Source of the DNA: UBA4416 sp963422675
Lineage (GTDB): Bacteria > Bacteroidota > Bacteroidia > B-17B0 > Aurantibacillaceae
Direction: 5' to 3'
NCBI GenBank assembly: GCA_963422675.2
Contig: CAXVYS010000024.1
Coordinates: 496,001 to 560,000, forward strand
DNA length: 64,000 nt
The notes under the pieces are model-generated. The model saw nothing but the letters and a program-made list of their open reading frames with translations, had not been told where the DNA came from and did not search any database. Positions within the stretch are counted from its first letter, which is position 1. The number at the start of each line of letters is the position of its first letter. This document shows, piece after piece, positions 16,554 through 25,327 of this stretch. A program made the position numbers and the translations under genes.

Positions 16554-17032
16554 TGGCTGTTATTACCCTACATACAAAAATTGATGCGCCCATCAACCGT
16601 TGCTTTCTTTTGTCCTTATCGGTAGATTTGCATAAGGCAAGTGTTGCGCAAACGCATGAGAAAGTTGTAGCGGGGGTAATGCATGGCCTGATGAAATTAA
16701 ATGACAGTGTTACCTGGCAGGCGAAACATTTTGGCTTTACCTTAACTATGACTTCCAAAATTGCTACTTACAACCGTCCTGGTTATTTTGTAAGCCAAAT
16801 GGTAAAAGGCCCGTTTAAAAAGTTGTATCATGAGCGCCTGTTTTCTGAAAAAGATGGCAAAACCATTATGACAGACATTTTTGAATTAGAAGCTCCTTTA
16901 GGGTTTTTAGGCAATTTGGCAGAAAAGTGGTTCCTGGTAGCTTACATGAGGCGGTTCCTTGAACTAAGAAACCAATTTATTAAACAAACCGCAGAAAGCA
17001 ACAGCTGGAGAACCTATTTAGTAAACACCTAA
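16553..17032 (+). CDS. SRPBCC family protein
   Basis: 159 aa. It begins with a beta strand and loop typical of START/SRPBCC folds (ITLHTKIDAPINRCFLLSLSVDLH) and has HEKVVAGVMHGLMKLNDSVTWQAKHFG and YFVSQMVKGPFKKLYHERLF, seen in family members that accompany TIGR01777 epimerases. These proteins bind hydrophobic ligands in a central cavity. It is the last gene of the putative operon starting at 13961. No terminator is evident. Confidence 0.85.
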   Translation: MAVITLHTKIDAPINRCFLLSLSVDLHKASVAQTHEKVVAGVMHGLMKLNDSVTWQAKHFGFTLTMTSKIATYNRPGYFVSQMVKGPFKKLYHERLFSEKDGKTIMTDIFELEAPLGFLGNLAEKWFLVAYMRRFLELRNQFIKQTAESNSWRTYLVNT

Positions 17033-17093
17033 ACGTGCTTTATGGTAATGGCCTTTACTGACGTTTTGGCGTTAAAAACTTTTTGGTTTTTAA

Positions 17094-17124
17094 TTTGCTT
17101 TACAACCTTCAACAATTACATTTG
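17094..17124 (+). promoter_or_regulatory. Promoter TTTG-N19-TACATTTG of clpP
   Basis: TTTG at 17094-17097, 19 nt, TACATTTG at 17117-17124: perfect Bacteroidota consensus. It lies inside the longer open frame beginning at 17083 and fixes the clpP start at the ATG 17149. Confidence 0.8.
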
Positions 17125-17148
17125 TTTAATAACTTAAAAACACAGCTT

Positions 17149-17829
17149 ATGTTTGATCAAAATGAATTTAAAAAATATGCCACAAAACATATTGGCATCA
17201 ACAGCTTAACGCTTGATAGCTATGTATCTGCCATAACTCCCGGAATCAGAAATTTAACGCCAAACATTATTGAGGAACGCCAGTTAAACGTTTCTGTTTT
17301 AGATGTGTTTTCACGTTTAATGATGGACAGGATTATTTTTTTAGGTACAGGAATTAATGACCAGGTAGCGAACATTGTTCAGGCTCAATTATTGTTTTTG
17401 GAATCAGCAGATTCTAAAAAAGACATTCAAATTTATATGAATTCACCGGGCGGATCTGTTTATGCAGGTTTAGGTATTTACGATACCATGCAAATTATTA
17501 AACCGGATGTTGCTACTATCTGTACAGGTATGGCTGCAAGTATGGGTGCTGTATTACAGTGTGCCGGTACTAAAGGAAAACGTACTGCTTTAAAACATGC
17601 ACGTATCATGATTCACCAACCTTTGGGAGGTGCAGAAGGACAAGCATCTGATATCGAAATTACAGCACGTGAAATTCAAAAATTGAAAAAAGAATTGTAT
17701 ACCATCATTGCTGATCATAGTGGACAAACCTATGAGAAAGTTTGGGCTGACAGTGACCGTGATTATTGGATGACGGCTCAGGAAGCTAAAGATTATGGAA
17801 TGATTGATGAAGTTTTAATGAAAAAATAA
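17149..17829 (+). CDS. clpP: ATP-dependent Clp protease proteolytic subunit ClpP
   Basis: 226 aa from the ATG at 17149 (promoter at 17094-17124 excludes the longer start). The catalytic triad is in place: Ser131 in GMAASMGAV, His156 in IMIHQPLGG, and Asp205 in SDRDYWMTAQEA. The NSPGGSVYAGLGIYD oxyanion region precedes the serine. ClpP forms the tetradecameric peptidase that works with ClpX or ClpA in the cytoplasm. No clpX gene follows; the gene is monocistronic, with a terminator at 17847. Confidence 0.97.
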   Translation: MFDQNEFKKYATKHIGINSLTLDSYVSAITPGIRNLTPNIIEERQLNVSVLDVFSRLMMDRIIFLGTGINDQVANIVQAQLLFLESADSKKDIQIYMNSPGGSVYAGLGIYDTMQIIKPDVATICTGMAASMGAVLQCAGTKGKRTALKHARIMIHQPLGGAEGQASDIEITAREIQKLKKELYTIIADHSGQTYEKVWADSDRDYWMTAQEAKDYGMIDEVLMKK

Positions 17830-17846
17830 TTTTCATTTTAAATGTT

Positions 17847-17876
17847 AAAGCCTTACAGAAATGTAGGGCTTTTTTT
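17847..17876. terminator. Terminator between clpP and convergent gene
   Basis: AAAGCCTTACA pairs with TGTAGGGCTTT around the loop GAAA (one wobble), followed by a T run; it overlaps the stop of the minus-strand gene. Confidence 0.8.
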
Positions 17877-18417
17877 ATGAGAAGAATTGAAACTCTTTAT
17901 ACACTTCCCAATTTTGGCCGATTTGTTTTAATAAACACAAAGAGCTACATGAAAAAGTGGCATCAAACTCTTTCCCCATATATTCTTCCCAGGCTTTATA
18001 AAAAACAGGTTTCTTCAGATCTCTAAAAGCAATCGTAATATGAGGGTGAAAGCCCCGCATATCGTCAGATTGATTAAACAACTGTAATTGTTTTTTGGCA
18101 TACTGCACCAGTTTTTTTTGTAAATCGTTTAGTAATTCATTTTGTGCAATATCTATAAAAATAACCCTTGGTTCAAAACAGGCAAAGTCTTTGAGTTGAA
18201 TAGAAACCGGTTTTTCAAATTTAAAGGCATCTAATTCTGCCATTAATTTTTGCTCTTTTTCTTCTTCCCAACTAAAGGGCATATGTAAGGTAATGTGTCC
18301 CGGAGAACGCAACGCTCCTTTGGTTTTGTATACCTCAAAATTATGCTGTTTTATTCCTTGTATGGCCGATAATAAAGGCTCAGGCGGAACAATGGCTATG
18401 AAATACTTATGAAGCAA
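17875..18417 (-). CDS. 2H phosphoesterase (2'-5' RNA ligase family) protein
   Basis: 180 aa. Two HxTx-type motifs define the 2H phosphoesterase superfamily: HITLH near residue 42 and HPHITI near residue 125. The start KYFIAIVPPEPLLSAIQGIK is typical of the LigT/YjcG-like groups. Such enzymes act on 2',3'- or 2'-5' phosphodiester bonds in RNA or nucleotides; the substrate is not predictable here. It follows the SpoIIE phosphatase gene with no gap, so they are co-transcribed. Confidence 0.88.
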   Translation of the reverse strand: MLHKYFIAIVPPEPLLSAIQGIKQHNFEVYKTKGALRSPGHITLHMPFSWEEEKEQKLMAELDAFKFEKPVSIQLKDFACFEPRVIFIDIAQNELLNDLQKKLVQYAKKQLQLFNQSDDMRGFHPHITIAFRDLKKPVFYKAWEEYMGKEFDATFSCSSLCLLKQIGQNWEVYKEFQFFS

Positions 18418-18418
18418 A

Positions 18419-19417
18419 CTATATTTTTATCCCAATTACTAATACATCATCCACCTGTTCCTGGCTTCCCTGCCACTCTTTCAACGCTTTATCCAATACA
18501 TCAAAATGCTGCTCAATGGGCAAGCCCGCACTTGCAACCAAGACATCCTTTAATTGATTGTATTTGAATTTTTTTCCTTTGGGGCCCCCAAACTGGTCGG
18601 CATAACCATCCGTATAAATATAAACACAATCGTTTTTTTGTAATTGAAAAGTATGGTTGGTAAATGTATCGGCAATGCCATCTGTATTACTACCTATAGG
18701 GAACTTATCTGATTTGATCTCAAGGAGATCTGTTCCGTAAAATAGTTCTTTTTCGTTTTTTGGCTGATAGTTCCCGGAAATATTCTTTCGGAGAATGCAC
18801 ACAGAATTAAAAGCTCCGGCATATTGTAACATCAGTGTTTTAAAATTAATATTACATAAAGCCAGATCCATACCGTCTTTCACAGCGTTAATATCCGACG
18901 ACTGACGCAAGGTATCGTTTACCGCAATATCAAGGTATTGTAATATATCGGCCGGTTGCGATAATTTTTTATCCTGTACAGCCTGCGTTAAACTCTTTAA
19001 ACCTATTACACTCATCATGGCTCCGGGTACACCGTGGCCCGTACAATCCACTGCCGAAAACACTACCTCATCATTTATTTCTTCTACCCAATAAAAATCG
19101 CCACTTACGATATCCTTTGGTTTGTAAAAAACCATACTCTTTGGCAATAACGATTTTACTCTTTCCGGGGTTGGAATAATGGATAACTGAATCCTTAAAG
19201 CATAGCGGATACTATCCATTACTTCCTGCTCCTTATGCTTTAGCGCTGCGGTACGTTGTTCTACAACTTTTTCCAGATCCGCTTTAGCCTCTTTTAATTG
19301 TTTGTTGTGTGTTTTAAATGCTACAAAGCCAATAAAACAGATCAGCATAAACATAGCGATAACTCCATACAAAAATGTATGCGACACCAGCAAAATATAC
19401 AGATCAAAAATTATCAA
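18419..19417 (-). CDS. Membrane-anchored SpoIIE/PP2C-type serine phosphatase
   Basis: 332 aa. One membrane helix (about residues 12-33) is followed by a coiled coil (KTHNKQLKEAKADLEKVVEQRTAALKH, ~36-65) and a SpoIIE domain (~85-332) with FYKPKDIVSGDFYWVEE, VFSAVDCTGHGVPGAMMSVIG and DCVYIYTDGYADQFGG. The Asp residues in these motifs bind the two metals in PP2C-fold enzymes. Bacteroidota often carry this type with large sensor domains; here the sensor is minimal. It probably dephosphorylates an anti-anti-sigma-like or other Ser-phosphorylated protein, none of which is encoded nearby. Confidence 0.9.
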   Translation of the reverse strand: MIIFDLYILLVSHTFLYGVIAMFMLICFIGFVAFKTHNKQLKEAKADLEKVVEQRTAALKHKEQEVMDSIRYALRIQLSIIPTPERVKSLLPKSMVFYKPKDIVSGDFYWVEEINDEVVFSAVDCTGHGVPGAMMSVIGLKSLTQAVQDKKLSQPADILQYLDIAVNDTLRQSSDINAVKDGMDLALCNINFKTLMLQYAGAFNSVCILRKNISGNYQPKNEKELFYGTDLLEIKSDKFPIGSNTDGIADTFTNHTFQLQKNDCVYIYTDGYADQFGGPKGKKFKYNQLKDVLVASAGLPIEQHFDVLDKALKEWQGSQEQVDDVLVIGIKI

Positions 19418-19494
19418 CAGATGAATAGGCTTTTCCTTATTTTTGTATAGTTAAAAATATACATTTTTAATTAAAAACAACTATTCTTTAAGAG

Positions 19495-19971
19495 ATGGCA
19501 GAAGACATTGCAGTAAAAGGAAATTCGAAGGAAGAAAAATATCAATCGCTTGTACCCCAAATACAGGCCTTGTTGGAAGGTGAGTCTGATCTCATTGCCA
19601 ACATGGCAAATATATGCGCTGCATTAAAATTTGGCCTGGATTTTTTTTGGGTAGGATTTTATTTCATTAAAGAGGAACAGTTGGTTCTTGGTCCGTTTCA
19701 GGGACCTGTAGCCTGTACAAGAATTCATAAAGGGAAAGGTGTTTGTGGCGCTTCCTGGCAAAACAATGCCGTATTAATTGTGGATGATGTGGATGAGTTT
19801 CCCGGACACATTGCCTGTAGCTCTTTATCAAAATCAGAAATTGTATTGCCTGTATATAATTCCAAAAAAGAGATCATAGGTGTGTTGGATGTGGATAGTG
19901 AACACTATGCCAGCTTCGACCATACAGATGAATTGTATCTGAAAAAAATTCTCGGCACTTTAATTATTTAA
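19495..19971 (+). CDS. msrC: Free methionine-(R)-sulfoxide reductase (GAF domain)
   Basis: 158 aa, a single GAF domain. Cys74, Cys84 and Cys108 (VACTRIHKGKGVCGASW and GHIACSSLSKSEIVLPV) have the same spacing as the three catalytic and resolving cysteines of fRMsr. The family reduces free Met-R-sulfoxide in the cytoplasm using thioredoxin. It stands alone, divergent from the phosphatase gene; the long A/T-rich intergenic segment holds the promoters of both. Confidence 0.92.
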   Translation: MAEDIAVKGNSKEEKYQSLVPQIQALLEGESDLIANMANICAALKFGLDFFWVGFYFIKEEQLVLGPFQGPVACTRIHKGKGVCGASWQNNAVLIVDDVDEFPGHIACSSLSKSEIVLPVYNSKKEIIGVLDVDSEHYASFDHTDELYLKKILGTLII

Positions 19972-20039
19972 CATTTCTGCTTGCAATACCATAAATATGG
20001 ACTGCATTTCGTTATCTTTAATCTAACATTAAATTTACT

Positions 20040-21815
20040 ATGGAAGTTACACGTGTGTTCGATATCCTCGAATTGTATAAAACAACTCATACAAAGGAAG
20101 ATCTGCTATGTGCTAAAGAAAACAAGCATTGGAAAAAATACAGCGGCACCGATTTCATCAACTATTCAAACTGGATGAGTTATGCTTTATTTGCGCTGGG
20201 TTTGAAAGAAAACGATAAAGTATCCATTATTGCAAATAACCGGCCCGAATGGAATTTTTGTGACTTTGGCTGCCAACAGGCCAACATCATTTCCGTTCCT
20301 ATTTTTCCTACCATCAGTAATTACGATCTTCAGTTCATCTTAAATCATTCGGAAGCCAAAGCCATTTTTATTTCTGATAAAAGTATGTATGTGAAATTAA
20401 CCGCCCTTAAAGCGGAAATTCCTCATGTAAAACACATTATCAGTTTTACCCCGATAGAAGGTGTTATGTCGTTTGACGAATTTATTGAGCTGGGGAAAAA
20501 AAATCCTATCCCGGATAAAATAGAAAACATAAAAGCAACCATTACACCCAATCATTTATTAACGATCCTCTACACATCAGGAACAACGGGAACTCCAAAG
20601 GGCGTGATGATTTCCCACAATAACCTGGTATCTAATATTATGGCTTGCCAGTACCTGGCTCCTTTTAAACTGAACTGGCGCGCTTTAAGTTTTTTACCCC
20701 TGAACCATGTGTACGAACGTATGATTAGTATGTTGTACCTCTACAAATGTGTTTCCATTTATTATGCGGAAGGGTTAGAAACCATCAGTGACAATTTAAA
20801 AGAAATAAAACCACAGATCTTTGTTTCTGTGCCCCGTTTAATTGAGCGTGTCTACGAAAAAATTACTGCTACAGGCGAAAAACTAACCGGTTTTAAACGG
20901 AAAATATTTGACTGGAGTATTGATATTGCTTTGCGTTACAAGTTGCCAAACACCAATGGCCCCTGGTATAATTTACAACGGAACATTGCCGATAAGTTGG
21001 TTTACAGTAAATGGCGTGAAGCCTTGGGCGGAGAATTAGTGTGTATTGTTTCAGGCGGGGCAGCGCTTAATCCAAAACTGGAAAGCATTTTTTTATGCGC
21101 CGGTATAACCTGCCTGCAAGGCTATGGGCTCACAGAAACAGCTGTTGTGATCAGTGTTAATTATTATGGCGGAGATAACATCCGTATAGGTACGGTGGGC
21201 CAGGTGGTAGAAGGCACAGAGGTGAAAATTGCGAAAGAAGACCAGGAGATTTTAGTGAAAGGACCCAATGTGATGCTTGGCTATTATAAAAATCCGGAGG
21301 CCACTAAAGAAGCCATTGATGCAAACGGATGGTTCCACACCGGCGATGTAGGTTCTTTTGTAGAAGGGCGCTTTTTAAAGATTACCGACCGGAAAAAAGA
21401 AATATTTAAAACCAGTAGCGGCAAATACATTGCGCCTTTAATGATCGAAAATAAAATTAAAGAAAGCCGTTTTGTTGAACAGAGCATGGTTGTTGGAGAG
21501 AATCAGAAATTTGCTTCTGCCATTATTGTTCCTTCTTTTGTCAACTTTAAAGAATATTGTAAAGAGCATGGTATTGCATGGACAAACAATGAGGAAATGA
21601 GCCAGCATCCCGCATTAAAAGAAATTATAAACGAACATATTAAAACCATAAATAAAACACTGGCCCCATACGAACAGCTGAAACGTGTGGCTATATTGAG
21701 TAAAGAATGGAGTGTAGACGGCGGCGAGCTTACTCCAAAAATGAGTTTAAAACGTAAAGTGATCAAAGAAAAAAATGCAGCTGCTATTGATCAGATTTTT
21801 GATATAGACAACTAA
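20040..21815 (+). CDS. Long-chain acyl-CoA synthetase (AMP-forming)
   Basis: 591 aa. The AMP-binding P-loop LYTSGTTGTPKGVMISH is near residue 180, GYGLTETAVV near 365, and NGWFHTGDVG followed by ITDRKKEIFKTSSGKYIAP near 435-460. The latter is typical of the long-chain FadD15-like group. It activates fatty acids with ATP and CoA. The stop overlaps the ATG of mutY, so the two genes are translated from one message, though the functional link is unclear. Confidence 0.92.
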   Translation: MEVTRVFDILELYKTTHTKEDLLCAKENKHWKKYSGTDFINYSNWMSYALFALGLKENDKVSIIANNRPEWNFCDFGCQQANIISVPIFPTISNYDLQFILNHSEAKAIFISDKSMYVKLTALKAEIPHVKHIISFTPIEGVMSFDEFIELGKKNPIPDKIENIKATITPNHLLTILYTSGTTGTPKGVMISHNNLVSNIMACQYLAPFKLNWRALSFLPLNHVYERMISMLYLYKCVSIYYAEGLETISDNLKEIKPQIFVSVPRLIERVYEKITATGEKLTGFKRKIFDWSIDIALRYKLPNTNGPWYNLQRNIADKLVYSKWREALGGELVCIVSGGAALNPKLESIFLCAGITCLQGYGLTETAVVISVNYYGGDNIRIGTVGQVVEGTEVKIAKEDQEILVKGPNVMLGYYKNPEATKEAIDANGWFHTGDVGSFVEGRFLKITDRKKEIFKTSSGKYIAPLMIENKIKESRFVEQSMVVGENQKFASAIIVPSFVNFKEYCKEHGIAWTNNEEMSQHPALKEIINEHIKTINKTLAPYEQLKRVAILSKEWSVDGGELTPKMSLKRKVIKEKNAAAIDQIFDIDN

Positions 21816-22861
21816 TGAGTACTCCGCATCCTGTTTCCAAAAAATTAATAAGCTGGTATAAAAAAAATAAACGCGATCTGCCCTGGCGCCATACCAACGA
21901 TCCATATAATATATGGCTTTCTGAAATTATTTTGCAACAAACACAAGTTGTTCAGGGCCTTAATTATTACCTCAAATTTACAGAGCACTTTCCTACAGTA
22001 ACTGATTTGGCCGATGCGCCGGAAGATACCGTCATGAGGCTTTGGCAGGGACTGGGTTATTATTCGAGGGCACGGAATTTACATGCGGCTGCCAAATTTA
22101 TTAAAGCCCATCATAAAGGGAAATTCCCTGCTACACATGCTGAAATTAAGGCCTTGAAAGGTGTTGGAGATTATACAGCGGCTGCTGTTTCTTCTTTTGC
22201 ATTTGATTTACCGCACGCCGTACTGGATGGAAATGTATACAGGGTTTTATCCCGGTTATTTGATCTGCACACCCCTATTAATTCAGGACAAGGAAAAAAA
22301 GAATTTCAGCTTCTTGCCGATGAGCTTTTAGATACAAAACAACCGGCACTGCACAATAGCGCCATCATGGAGTTTGGAGCGTTGTGGTGTAAACCTCAAA
22401 ACCCAAAATGTGAAAATTGTATCTTACAAGAACATTGCCTGGCATTTCAAAATAATACCGTGTATGAACTTCCGGTAAAGGATAAAAAAATAAAAATAAA
22501 AAACAGGTATTTTAATTACATCATCCTTAATCATAAGGATTCTGTTTACATTCAAAAACGGACGGGGAAAGACATCTGGCAAAATCTTTACCAGTTTTAC
22601 CTAATCGAAACACCTCAACAGGAAACAGAAGAAACTATTTTAAATCACAAGGACTTGCACTTATTAACCAAAGACTTTGATGTTTTAAAGGTGACAGGAT
22701 TAAAAAAACATATTTTATCTCACCAGCACCTGTATGCTACGTTCTATGAGATCTCTGTAAAGAATGCCTTAAAAACCGACTCTTTATTAAAGATAAAAAG
22801 AAGCGGCTTAATGGAGTATGGTCTTCCTCAATTAATCATTAAATATCTTTCAGCTACTTGA
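21815..22861 (+). CDS. mutY: A/G-specific adenine glycosylase MutY
   Basis: 348 aa. The HhH-GPD domain (1-~215) has WLSEIILQQTQVVQG with the catalytic Glu, and LKGVGDYTAAAVSSFAFD with the hairpin and catalytic Asp. The Fe-S ligands are C-x6-C-x2-C-x5-C in WCKPQNPKCENCILQEHC. The C-terminal ~120 residues form the Nudix-like domain that recognises 8-oxoG (DIWQNLYQFYLIE). It removes adenine mispaired with 8-oxoguanine. Coupled by overlap to the upstream acyl-CoA synthetase. Confidence 0.96.
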   Translation: MSTPHPVSKKLISWYKKNKRDLPWRHTNDPYNIWLSEIILQQTQVVQGLNYYLKFTEHFPTVTDLADAPEDTVMRLWQGLGYYSRARNLHAAAKFIKAHHKGKFPATHAEIKALKGVGDYTAAAVSSFAFDLPHAVLDGNVYRVLSRLFDLHTPINSGQGKKEFQLLADELLDTKQPALHNSAIMEFGALWCKPQNPKCENCILQEHCLAFQNNTVYELPVKDKKIKIKNRYFNYIILNHKDSVYIQKRTGKDIWQNLYQFYLIETPQQETEETILNHKDLHLLTKDFDVLKVTGLKKHILSHQHLYATFYEISVKNALKTDSLLKIKRSGLMEYGLPQLIIKYLSAT

Positions 22862-22921
22862 TATTAACATATATATTGCTTTATTTTGATAATACATCCA
22901 CAACTAATTTAAAAAAAGACT

Positions 22922-23521
22922 ATGAAAACACGTATTCAAAAGGGAATTGATCTGAAACAGGTATCCGGAAAAAAGATCTTTACCATCCTGTGTATTGTAG
23001 GAGTAAGCTTAACGGCAAAAGCCCAGCTTTATAAAAATAAAGCAGACGCCACTATCATCTCTTTCTTTTCGAAGGCACCTCTTGAAGATATTGATGCTAC
23101 AAACAAGAAAGCAACTATTGTTTTAAAAACAACCACTAACGATATTCAGTTTGGTGTAGCCATGCTGAGCTTTAAATTTCCGAAGCCATTAATGGAAGAA
23201 CATTTTAATGAAAACTATGTAGAATCAGCGAAATACCCCACCTGTACATTTAAAGGAAAAATAAAAGAAACCATTGATTATACAAAAGACGGCGAAAACA
23301 AAGTAACCGTTAAAGGAAATCTGGATTTACACGGAGTGGCTAAGGAAATTGAAGTTCCCGGAACATTAACGGTAAAAGGCAATACCATTATTCTTAATGC
23401 CAACTTTAAAATTAAAGTAACTGATTATAAAATTAAAGTGCCATCGATGTATGTACAGAACATTGCCGAAGAAGTGGATGTAAAAGTAAATGCAACCCTT
23501 GAACCCTTTGCAAGGCCGTAG
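22922..23521 (+). CDS. YceI-family lipid-binding periplasmic protein
   Basis: 199 aa. The signal-like N-terminus is long (hydrophobic stretch about residues 20-35, ending KAQLYKNKADA). The rest is a YceI lipocalin-like barrel with QFGVAMLSFKFPKPLMEEHFNENYVESAKYP, and GNLDLHGVAKEIEVPGTLTV. The family binds isoprenoid or other lipids in the periplasm. Terminated by the hairpin at 23544. Confidence 0.9.
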   Translation: MKTRIQKGIDLKQVSGKKIFTILCIVGVSLTAKAQLYKNKADATIISFFSKAPLEDIDATNKKATIVLKTTTNDIQFGVAMLSFKFPKPLMEEHFNENYVESAKYPTCTFKGKIKETIDYTKDGENKVTVKGNLDLHGVAKEIEVPGTLTVKGNTIILNANFKIKVTDYKIKVPSMYVQNIAEEVDVKVNATLEPFARP

Positions 23522-23543
23522 GGTTTAGCTTAATGTTAAAGAC

Positions 23544-23574
23544 AAAAACGGAGGCAATTGTTTCCGTTTTTTTT
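23544..23574 (+). terminator. Terminator after the YceI gene
   Basis: AAAAACGGA (23544-23552) pairs with TCCGTTTTT (23563-23571), followed by T residues. It overlaps the promoter of the next gene. Confidence 0.75.
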
Positions 23575-23585
23575 GTATATATTTG
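23558..23585 (+). promoter_or_regulatory. Promoter TTG-N17-TATATTTG of the DUF5777 gene
   Basis: TTG at 23558-23560, 17 nt, TATATTTG at 23578-23585. It sits inside the longer reading from 23558 and supports the ATG at 23606. Confidence 0.6.
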
Positions 23586-23605
23586 ACTGCTTTAAATTCA
23601 TTCGC

Positions 23606-24553
23606 ATGATAAAAAAAATCACGTTTTGTTTATCTTTTTTTGCTGCTTTTTCTTCTTTTTCTCAGGAAGACCTGTTAGATCTTGTTAAAGAGAATCCTAA
23701 AAACGAGCCACCTAAAAAAGTATACGCCACATTTAAAACAACCAAAATTGTAAGTTCTCAAAGTGTTGAAACGGTTAAAAAACGTAACCTGGATTTTCGC
23801 ATCACGCACCGTTTTGGTAATATCTATAACAGCGCTATCCCTAATCCTCTTAATGATGCTGCTCATGGTGCTTTTGGTTTAGATAATTCCACAGATATCC
23901 GTATGTCTTTTGATTATGGAATCACAGATGAGTTAACGGTTGGTATTGGCCGAAGCAAATTCAGAGAAATGAATGATGCTCTGATCAAATGGCGTTTTCT
24001 GACTCAACGCGAAGACAATTCAATTCCCGTATCCCTTTGCTTTTATGGTAGTGCAGGTTATACATCCATGCTGCCTGCAAATTTATATGCCGGCACTATC
24101 CGTCCTAAGAAAACAAACGAAGCACATCGTATCCTCTATTGCAGTCAATTACTGATAGCCCGTAAATTCAACAGTCGTTTTTCGTTGCAACTTATGCCTA
24201 CTTATGTATACCGTAATTTTATTAAACAGCAGGTAAATACAAAAAACGGAAAAGAAGATCAGAACGGGTTATTTTCTTTAGGTATTGGCGGACGTATTAA
24301 ATTAACGAAACGTTTTGCTCTTGTAGCTGATTACTTTTACAATTTTTCGGAGTTCCAGCATAATAATCCGGCAGGCTATTACAATGTATTATCGGCAGGT
24401 ATAGAAATTGAAACAGGTGGACATGTATTTCACATCAATTTTTCGAATGCCCCGGCTATTCTGGAAAGTACTATGCTTACAACCACACAAGACACCTGGC
24501 AAAAAGGCCAAATAAAACTGGGCTTTAATATTTCAAGGTGGTTTGTATTATAA
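23606..24553 (+). CDS. DUF5777 outer-membrane beta-barrel protein
   Basis: 315 aa from the ATG at 23606, preceded by a promoter box. A signal peptide (MIKKITFCLSFFAAFSSFSQ) is followed by RNLDFRITHRFGNIYNS, HGAFGLDNSTDIRMSFDYGITDELTVGIGRS, and amphipathic beta strands to the end, matching DUF5777. The domain is a predicted outer-membrane barrel. Family members often accompany YceI proteins, as here with the gene just upstream. Specific function unknown. Confidence 0.85.
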   Translation: MIKKITFCLSFFAAFSSFSQEDLLDLVKENPKNEPPKKVYATFKTTKIVSSQSVETVKKRNLDFRITHRFGNIYNSAIPNPLNDAAHGAFGLDNSTDIRMSFDYGITDELTVGIGRSKFREMNDALIKWRFLTQREDNSIPVSLCFYGSAGYTSMLPANLYAGTIRPKKTNEAHRILYCSQLLIARKFNSRFSLQLMPTYVYRNFIKQQVNTKNGKEDQNGLFSLGIGGRIKLTKRFALVADYFYNFSEFQHNNPAGYYNVLSAGIEIETGGHVFHINFSNAPAILESTMLTTTQDTWQKGQIKLGFNISRWFVL

Positions 24554-24576
24554 ATCTTTAGCTTCAATCTATTAAC

Positions 24577-25326
24577 ATGCCGCTGTTGCAACCAACAGAT
24601 TCTGTAAGCCCCCGGGTGATTTCTGTTTTCAGTCATCATGGCTTGCATTCTTCCAAAACCGGTCCTGTATTTAGAAATGGCACCTCTTACTACTGGCCCA
24701 CGGTTCTGTTATTTATTGTATTTGCCATTTATGTTTACATTAACATTGTTAATCCCAAAAAACTTCTCCAGGTATTTCATGCGGTTTATAGTAACCAGGC
24801 CTCAAAACAACTTTACAGGGAAGATTACAGGTTGGGTAAAAGTGTTTCTGTTTTCTTATCTGCGGGCTTCATTTTAACAATTGCCTTTTTAACTTATATC
24901 ACCAATCATTATTTTGGTTTCATCTTAAAAGATGTATATCCTTTAAAACAATACATCTTTTTTGTAACGGTTATCCTTATGATGTATACCATAAAGCTTG
25001 TAGCCAATAAGCTAATCAGTAATGCCACTCTTACAGGGGAGTTAAACGGTGAGTATACTTTTAATGTATTTGTATCCTGCCAAACCCTGGGAGTTGTTCT
25101 GCTTCCTTTAGCTGTTTGCATACAGTTCTCCAGATATTCTACAGAATTGTTCTTATACCCCGCCATGATCATTTGTGGGTTGTTTTATACTTTAAGGTTA
25201 TTTCGGGGCTTTATTATCTCTGTAATTGAACAAAACATAGGAGTTGTTTATATTTTTTTGTACCTTTGCGCTCTGGAAATCTTACCTCTTTTAGTATTGA
25301 TTAAATTTTTATTGGTTAATTTTTAA
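24577..25326 (+). CDS. DUF4271 membrane protein
   Basis: 249 aa. A short soluble start is followed by about six hydrophobic helices (residues 43-58, 94-112, 124-145, 170-187, 195-212 and 225-245). The pattern and position are those of DUF4271, which in Bacteroidota stands immediately before the uroporphyrinogen-III synthase-like gene; here the gap is 1 nt. Function unknown; membrane location certain. Confidence 0.85.
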   Translation: MPLLQPTDSVSPRVISVFSHHGLHSSKTGPVFRNGTSYYWPTVLLFIVFAIYVYINIVNPKKLLQVFHAVYSNQASKQLYREDYRLGKSVSVFLSAGFILTIAFLTYITNHYFGFILKDVYPLKQYIFFVTVILMMYTIKLVANKLISNATLTGELNGEYTFNVFVSCQTLGVVLLPLAVCIQFSRYSTELFLYPAMIICGLFYTLRLFRGFIISVIEQNIGVVYIFLYLCALEILPLLVLIKFLLVNF

Positions 25327-25327
25327 T